Positions 22,515-25,577 of a stretch of DNA of 25,577 bases are shown here, one piece after another. Positions within the stretch are counted from its first letter, which is position 1. The number at the start of each line of letters is the position of its first letter. The DNA is taken from positions 1 through 25,577 of the IMG/VR virus record IMGVR_UViG_3300042988_000477; one strand, given 5' to 3'. The stretch comes from a virus. The notes below the pieces were generated by a model. It ran no database searches. It was not told the DNA's origin and saw nothing but the letters and a program-made list of their open reading frames with translations. The translations under genes and the position numbers were made by a program.

Positions 22515-22876
22515 GGGTTGCTTGATGGGCCAACGAGCGCCGATGGCGGGCGCGGAATGTCCACGCCGATCGGGCGCCAAAGGTGGAGCGTATAAGGGTG
22601 AAAGTTCACGTAGGCGGACTCGGGCGGGTGAAATTGCAAGACCATATCCTCCGGGCCCCAGAACAGCGCCTTGACGTGGCACATCTCGGCCCACCTCGGT
22701 GTGCGGTTGTTACATGACACGGAGACGTGTTCCCACCCTTCGCCATCGGAGGCGATGACGCGCAGCAGCAGCCCTCTGGCCGGATTCCTGAGAATGAATG
22801 CGCCGTTATTGCCCATCGTGGAATCTGAGCCAAGCGGACCGTCCTTGAGTCGGAATTTCTCTGGCACGTGGAACAT
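22511..22876 (-). CDS. Conserved phage protein, DUF7694-like
   Basis: A 121-residue protein starting MFHVPEKFR, preceded by a purine-rich GGGAGAGGGTGAGG ribosome-binding stretch. It has the conserved phage pattern WEHVSVSCNNRTPRWAEMCHV followed by LFWGPEDMVLQFHPPESAYVN and HPYTLHLWRP. This small protein is common in early regions of proteobacterial phages, and no activity is known to me. The His/Pro/Trp-rich end could bind metal or nucleotide. It is coupled to the kinase by an ATGA overlap, which hints at a role in nucleotide or DNA metabolism but does not prove it. Confidence 0.75.
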   Translation of the reverse strand: MFHVPEKFRLKDGPLGSDSTMGNNGAFILRNPARGLLLRVIASDGEGWEHVSVSCNNRTPRWAEMCHVKALFWGPEDMVLQFHPPESAYVNFHPYTLHLWRPIGVDIPRPPSALVGPSSNP

Positions 22877-23085
22877 CACCTCACCCTCTCCCGCCTGATC
22901 GCAGGCGGTATGGCAGGCAATCCGGCGAAGGGCGGGCGTGCATCCCATGCGGCGACCGCGGCCTCCTGACGCTCCCGGCCCGGGCCGACCGATCCGCAGC
23001 CTTGGCAGACGACCGCATAGATGGGCCAGGTCGCGACGCCGACCTCTTCGACTTCACCCTCGTCGCCGCAGAATGGGCACCGCAT
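22876..23085 (-). CDS. Lar-type zinc ribbon protein (second)
   Basis: A 69-residue protein. CPFCG (Cys3, Cys6), a strand WPIYAVVC, then CQGCGSVGPG (Cys27, Cys30) and AVAAWDARP form a complete Lar-type zinc ribbon. A GGAGG Shine-Dalgarno lies about eight bases before the ATG, which decides the start within a much longer open frame. The last 18 residues (AIPPAIRRERVR) are basic. It overlaps both neighbours. Restriction alleviation is the family-level guess. Confidence 0.7.
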   Translation of the reverse strand: MRCPFCGDEGEVEEVGVATWPIYAVVCQGCGSVGPGRERQEAAVAAWDARPPFAGLPAIPPAIRRERVR

Positions 23086-23309
23086 CAGTGCATCCTCCGA
23101 TCGGGCACGCGCGGGAGGTGAACGAAGTTCATGCGGACCTGAATCTGACCCTGTTTCACGTTCTCCCGGTGCTCGCCTTCGATCTCGGCGATCAGGGCGT
23201 CGATGTCGGGGTCGGGGTAGTGTCGGTCGACCCAGCAGATGCCGCGCATGCCAACGTCTTCGAGCCAGACGAACAGGGCTTCGAGCCCGCGAAAGATCAG
23301 TCGCTTCAT
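23085..23309 (-). CDS. Small early protein with amphipathic N-terminus, unknown
   Basis: A 74-residue protein that starts KRLIFRGLEALFVWLEDVGM, an amphipathic helix that might lie on a membrane. Then DRHYPDPDIDALIAEIEGEH, an acidic helical part, and a basic end (HLPRVPDRRMH). It overlaps the genes on both sides. I do not recognise it. Confidence 0.55.
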   Translation of the reverse strand: MKRLIFRGLEALFVWLEDVGMRGICWVDRHYPDPDIDALIAEIEGEHRENVKQGQIQVRMNFVHLPRVPDRRMH

Positions 23310-23491
23310 CGGTCAGTCTCCGGGAGGTTCCAGGCGCGGATCGCGTCTTCGTAGGGTTGGGTTCGGTCGCTCGGGTGCGGACCGACGGCGCCGCAGTGCG
23401 GGCAGACGACCGCCCAGACGTGCGGCTGGACTTCGGCCATCTGCAGGCCTTCGGCGGGCGTGTTACACCAGGGGCAGGGCTCAAGGCGCAT
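23306..23491 (-). CDS. Lar-type zinc ribbon protein (third)
   Basis: A 61-residue protein with CPWC (Cys6, Cys9), VWAVVCPHCGAVGP (Cys30, Cys33) and the closing EDAIRAWN helix, all hallmarks of the Lar-like zinc ribbon. I prefer MRLEPCPWC at 23491 as start over the ATG at 23542, because the added N-terminus (RRYSGPTAPPSTTERS) looks like shadow sequence of the next gene. It overlaps that gene by 11 bases. It is the shortest and most canonical of the three Lar-like proteins in this operon. Confidence 0.7.
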   Translation of the reverse strand: MRLEPCPWCNTPAEGLQMAEVQPHVWAVVCPHCGAVGPHPSDRTQPYEDAIRAWNLPETDR

Positions 23492-23726
23492 CGAGCGCTC
23501 CGTGGTCGAAGGGGGAGCCGTTGGTCCGGAATAGCGCCTCAAGCCGCTCGGTATCGCCGGCGTGCTGATAGCCGACGGTTGCGGCGTACCAAAGATCCCA
23601 GACGCCCAATGCCATCGCTTGCGCGGTCGGCTCGCGGCGCGCCATCAGCGCGCGGATGCGGTGCTCGGCGACCTCGGTGAGTTCGTCATAGGTTCCTGCC
23701 AGCCGCTCCCGGCATTCGCGGTTCAT
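23481..23726 (-). CDS. Small helical early protein, unknown
   Basis: An 81-residue protein, mostly helical by composition (AGTYDELTEVAEHRIRALMA, then MALGVWDLWYAATVGYQHAG). No Cys pairs or membrane segment. It overlaps the first gene of the operon (ATGA) and the Lar-like gene after it. The family is not recognised. Confidence 0.55.
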   Translation of the reverse strand: MNRECRERLAGTYDELTEVAEHRIRALMARREPTAQAMALGVWDLWYAATVGYQHAGDTERLEALFRTNGSPFDHGALDAP

Positions 23727-23908
23727 CGCTGCGCCGTGGCGACGGGGCGCACGGTGTCGGCCAGCATGCCGTCGCAGGCGCCGACCAGGACAAAGGAGAC
23801 CATGGCGACCATGACGGCCACCATGAGGTAGTCATGCCACCGGCATTCGGCATGCAGCCCGGACGGGCGCAATATGTTGCGGTTGGCGTAGTCGGTTCGG
23901 GTGTTCAT
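23723..23908 (-). CDS. Small membrane protein, first gene of the leftward early operon
   Basis: A 61-residue protein with one hydrophobic helix at about 28-45 (YLMVAVMVAMVSFVLVGA), an N-terminal hydrophilic part with His and Arg, and a short C-terminal tail. It is the first gene after the presumed PL promoter and would be the earliest leftward product. Lambda-like phages often place host-takeover or exclusion proteins here, but nothing in the sequence proves such a role. Confidence 0.55.
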   Translation of the reverse strand: MNTRTDYANRNILRPSGLHAECRWHDYLMVAVMVAMVSFVLVGACDGMLADTVRPVATAQR

Positions 23909-23944
23909 GGCGGGCTCCGTCGTGTGCGTCGTTCACGGTAAAAG

Positions 23945-23959
23945 TACACGAAAAGTGTA
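23945..23959. promoter_or_regulatory. Operator OL1 candidate (TACAC-N5-GTGTA)
   Basis: A perfect 5-bp dyad TACAC GAAAA GTGTA. It shares the CAC-N5-GTG form with three other sites around the immunity region and overlaps the presumed -10 of PL. Its centre, 23952, is 33 bp from that of the next site. Confidence 0.6.
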
Positions 23960-23982
23960 TAAAAAAGCAAGAGGCGTTTCAC
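23954..23982 (-). promoter_or_regulatory. Presumed PL promoter of the leftward early operon
   Basis: On the minus strand, GTGAAA (23982-23977) can serve as -35. For -10, TACACT (23959-23954) gives 17-base spacing and TATACA (23961-23956) gives 15-base spacing. The region is AT-rich, unlike the rest of the window, and lies about 40-75 bases before the first gene. Both boxes overlap operator-like dyads. Exact boxes are uncertain. Confidence 0.45.
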
Positions 23983-23993
23983 AGTTTGTGGAT
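23978..23993. promoter_or_regulatory. Operator OL2 candidate (TTCACAGTTTGTGGAT)
   Basis: CACA GTT TGTG is a perfect dyad. The 16-mer matches the OR2 site TTCACGATTCGTGGAT at 13 of 16 positions although the two lie 1.26 kb apart. It overlaps the presumed -35 of PL. Confidence 0.65.
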
Positions 23994-24055
23994 TGCCCTT
24001 TAACCGGGGCCGTTTGAGGCTATGTTTGTAGGGGAATCACTCACCGGGGCACGCC

Positions 24056-24703
24056 ATGACCGCCGCATCCTTGATCGTCGGGTTTTCGATCCTGATCCTT
24101 TTCTTCCTGCCGGCTGCGCTGGCCTATCAGCGGCACCACGTCAACTTCGTGCCGATCCTGCTGGTCAATCTGATCTTCGGCGCGTCGGTCATCGGTTGGT
24201 TTGTCGCGCTGATCTGGGCGCTATCGGCCAACGTCAAGGAGATCGTCAAGCGGGAACTGCAACCGGACTCTGAGCAATCGGCCGGGTCGGGGTCGCGATG
24301 GGTGAACGATGCGCGGGCCGAGGCGGAGCAGTTCGTGGAGGAGATCCGAGCGGCCAAGACGCTGCAGCTGGAGATGACGCAGGGGGAGGATGGCGTGCTG
24401 CTGCATACGCCGAATCGGGCACCCTCATCGGCGCAGAATCTGTCGAGGCTTTATGTGTACAAGATCGACGCTTACCGCAAGGCCGTTGCGATGGCGCGGT
24501 CCGGCGGGTTCGAGACGTTGCTGCTGTTCGTGGACGGGGGCTACAGGCCGCGCGGGGATGTGGACCTGGGCGCGCTGACGGTCGAGGTGTGCGATACCTC
24601 ATCGCCGTCGGGCCGGATCATCAAGCGGCTGCTGTGGCCGCGACCGGCGGGCATTTCGGTCATCGGCGCCAGCCATTCCGCGACCACGTCGGGCGCCGTC
24701 TAG
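24056..24703 (+). CDS. Superinfection immunity protein (Imm_superinfect type) with C-terminal domain
   Basis: A 215-residue protein. Residues 4-55 hold two membrane helices in the pattern FFLPAALAYQRHHVNFVPILLVNLIFG then IGWFVALIWALS; the LPxxxA, RxHxN, LNLxxG and GWxxALIWA elements match the superinfection-immunity family named for T4 Imm, which blocks DNA entry of related phages. Usual members are only about 60-100 residues. Here residues 56-215 add a charged helix (ARAEAEQFVEEIRAAKTLQL) and a mixed domain (LYVYKIDAYRKAVAMARSGG, FETLLLFVDGGY) of unknown function. It lies inside the immunity region opposite to the repressor, whose stop it shares in a CTAG. Probably expressed in lysogens (inference). 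Confidence 0.75.
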   Translation: MTAASLIVGFSILILFFLPAALAYQRHHVNFVPILLVNLIFGASVIGWFVALIWALSANVKEIVKRELQPDSEQSAGSGSRWVNDARAEAEQFVEEIRAAKTLQLEMTQGEDGVLLHTPNRAPSSAQNLSRLYVYKIDAYRKAVAMARSGGFETLLLFVDGGYRPRGDVDLGALTVEVCDTSSPSGRIIKRLLWPRPAGISVIGASHSATTSGAV

Positions 24704-25167
24704 CGTGGCTTGCCTGTCGTCGGCTGGTTTTTGGGCTCCCACACCACGTAGGTGGCGTCCTCGGTTTCATGGATCGTCAACGGATTCTGCGGGGTTCCGT
24801 TCTCGCGCGCATAGTCATGACGGTCCGCATCCCCATGGGCGGCTTCCGCCTCCGCGATCCGCAGGATCGACTGCCTTCCTCGCTCATCCGCCCGCCTGAA
24901 TAGCGTCCGCAGCGTCGCGATCCACTTATCGTCCGGGTCGTCATCCAGCGTCAGCAGGTACGCAGCGCTGCAGCCGTAGATCTTCGCGAGCTGCTTGGCG
25001 ATGTCGATGTCGACCAGCCGCAGTCCCTTCTCGTAGTTGCACAGGCGCGAGGGCTCCAGACCGTCGACCATCGCCGCGGCTTCCTTCTGCTTGATACCTG
25101 CCCGCTCCCTGGCGATGCGGAGGCGTCGGCCGATCTCGGCGGTGAGGTGTCGCGACGGTTGAGTCAT
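24700..25167 (-). CDS. XRE-family repressor (cI-like), no peptidase domain
   Basis: A 155-residue regulator. Residues 8-70 form an HTH_3 domain: EIGRRLRIARERAGIKQKEAAAMV, the recognition region LEPSRLCNYEKGLRLV, and DIDIAKQLAKIYGCSAAYLL. After a helical middle (WIATLRTLFRRADERGRQSIL) the protein ends in a short polar tail. The S24/LexA-type autocleavage domain of lambda CI is absent, so SOS cleavage in the lambda manner is not expected. The start is the ATG at 25167 rather than an upstream GTG in the operator region. It diverges from the Cro-like gene across the OR sites and is the obvious candidate to bind the four dyads. Confidence 0.85.
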   Translation of the reverse strand: MTQPSRHLTAEIGRRLRIARERAGIKQKEAAAMVDGLEPSRLCNYEKGLRLVDIDIAKQLAKIYGCSAAYLLTLDDDPDDKWIATLRTLFRRADERGRQSILRIAEAEAAHGDADRHDYARENGTPQNPLTIHETEDATYVVWEPKNQPTTGKPR

Positions 25168-25204
25168 GCCGCGTTTTTTGCCACACCCCCGTCGAACCTT
25201 CACG

Positions 25205-25219
25205 GAACGATTCGTGGAT
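25205..25219. promoter_or_regulatory. Operator OR1 candidate (AAC-GATTC-GTGGAT)
   Basis: It holds the 13-mer ACGATTCGTGGAT (25207-25219), repeated exactly in OR2 at 25240-25252. One half-site differs from CAC by one base (AAC), so it may be the weaker site. Its centre is 33 bp from that of OR2. Confidence 0.6.
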
Positions 25220-25228
25220 TGAATGTAT

Positions 25229-25258
25229 TTGACGACTTCACGATTCGTGGATAATAAT
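25229..25258 (+). promoter_or_regulatory. Rightward early promoter (PR-like)
   Basis: TTGACG (25229-25234) is a near-consensus -35. The overlapping run GATAATAAT (25250-25258) offers -10 elements GATAAT (15-base spacing) or AATAAT (18-base spacing). Transcription would begin at about 25262-25265, at or just before the ATG of the Cro-like gene. Confidence 0.65.
25237..25252. promoter_or_regulatory. Operator OR2 candidate (TTCACGATTCGTGGAT)
   Basis: CACG ATT CGTG is a perfect dyad placed between the -35 and -10 of the rightward promoter, where a bound repressor would exclude RNA polymerase. It shares 13 of 16 bases with OL2. Confidence 0.7.
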
Positions 25259-25264
25259 TGCGCC

Positions 25265-25468
25265 ATGGACCTGTTCATCGAGTACATCAAGACGCATGGC
25301 GACGAGCACTGCGCGGAGCAGTTCGGGGTAACTCGCCGCGCTGTCGCCAGTTGGCGCCACGGGGAACGCCGCCCGCGACCTGCAAAGGCCAAGGACATTT
25401 CCGCTCGCTGCGGCATCCCGCTGCACAGCATCCGGCCCGATGTCTGGGATCCGCCGCCGAACCATTGA
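25265..25468 (+). CDS. Cro/YdaS-like HTH regulator
   Basis: A 67-residue protein. FIEYIKTHGDEHCAEQFGVTRRAVASWRHGERRP is the helix-turn-helix, with recognition helix TRRAVASW; KAKDISARCGIPLHSIRPDVW is the typical YdaS/Cro ending (hxLRPDxW). The ATG at 25265 is chosen; the longer frame from 25223 would read through the operators and promoter. It diverges from the repressor gene, the standard Cro position, and would counteract the repressor at the same sites to open the lytic programme. The message seems to begin at or very near the ATG. Confidence 0.85.
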   Translation: MDLFIEYIKTHGDEHCAEQFGVTRRAVASWRHGERRPRPAKAKDISARCGIPLHSIRPDVWDPPPNH

Positions 25469-25475
25469 TGTTGTC

Positions 25476-25504
25476 CGCCGCCGGCCTCGGCGGCGCTGGA
25501 TTTT
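25476..25504 (+). terminator. Weak terminator-like hairpin after the Cro-like gene
   Basis: CGCCGCCG (25476-25483) pairs with CGGCGGCG (25488-25495) around GCCT, followed five bases later by TTTT (25501-25504). The short, displaced T-run makes it a partial terminator at best, as lambda has after cro (tR1). Confidence 0.35.
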
Positions 25505-25548
25505 GGCAAGAACAACCGGAAAACCGGTAAGGACTGGCATTGCTCTGC

Positions 25549-25577
25549 ATGGCTGAACCTCTCGACGTTGAGCAGAA
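25549..25577 (+). CDS. Possible start of the next rightward early gene (3' partial)
   Basis: An ATG at 25549 opens a frame (MAEPLDVEQ) that runs off the window. The nearest Shine-Dalgarno-like AAGGA is 15 bases away, farther than usual, so the start is tentative. In this position one would expect a CII-like or replication gene; nothing in these nine residues tells. Confidence 0.3.

Noticed and set aside
23911-23925. Third left operator, 33 bp beyond OL1
   Set aside because: Only one half-site (GTG at 23922-23924) is at the predicted place; the CAC half is missing, so chance is likely.
25468-25530. 20-codon ORF directly after the Cro-like gene (TGATG overlap)
   Set aside because: Too short, includes the terminator-like hairpin, and has no recognisable sequence; the overlap alone is not enough.
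1-25577. CRISPR arrays, insertion sequences, rRNA genes
   Set aside because: No regularly spaced long repeats, transposase-like frames or rRNA-like sequence were seen on either strand.

Overview
The window is a stretch of a temperate, long-tailed, non-contractile (siphovirus-type) bacteriophage genome. It is GC-rich (roughly 60-65% by eye) and very densely packed, with most neighbouring genes overlapping as ATGA or TGATG. The host is probably a high-GC proteobacterium: the head-tail genes resemble lambda FII, Z and U, the phage sliding clamp ends in VMPMRI like proteobacterial DnaN, and a tRNA-Arg(CCT) 3' half carries an encoded CCA. I cannot name the genus.

Layout, left to right on +: end of the major capsid protein (1-452); two DUF2190-type capsid decoration genes (510-1615); head-tail joining and tail completion (1617-2913); tail tube (2935-3918); tail assembly chaperone with a probable -1 frameshift extension (3923-4518). 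A block of six fibre or adhesin-like genes (4527-8281) then sits where lambda-like phages normally have nothing between chaperone and tape measure. The tape measure (8284-10995) is followed by distal tail, hub and receptor-binding genes (10995-17760) and by two membrane proteins probably belonging to the lysis cassette (17760-18411). I see no endolysin.

The gene-free stretch 18412-18870 is not empty. It holds a near-consensus sigma70 promoter, a strongly structured transcript of about 177 nt with an intrinsic terminator, and the 3' half of a tRNA-Arg(CCT) that I read as the attP core. Because lysis genes and integrase flank this attP without bacterial DNA between them, the sequence is more likely a free or circular phage genome than an integrated prophage.

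On the minus strand, 23908 down to 18871 is one overlapping early operon. It encodes small proteins, three Lar-type zinc ribbons, a DUF7694-like protein, a deoxynucleotide kinase, a three-CxxC zinc protein, a complete DnaN-like beta clamp, an excisionase-like HTH protein and a tyrosine integrase.

The right end is the immunity region: a superinfection-immunity membrane protein (+), a small XRE repressor (-) and a YdaS/Cro-like protein (+). Two operator pairs of form CAC-N5-GTG flank it, each pair spaced exactly 33 bp centre to centre. They overlap the presumed leftward (PL) and rightward (PR) early promoters, giving a lambda-like OL/OR layout. The most promising undescribed elements are the structured RNA beside attP, the paired operator architecture with the immunity protein inside it, the phage-borne beta clamp, and the reuse of a capsid decoration domain in a tail fibre.
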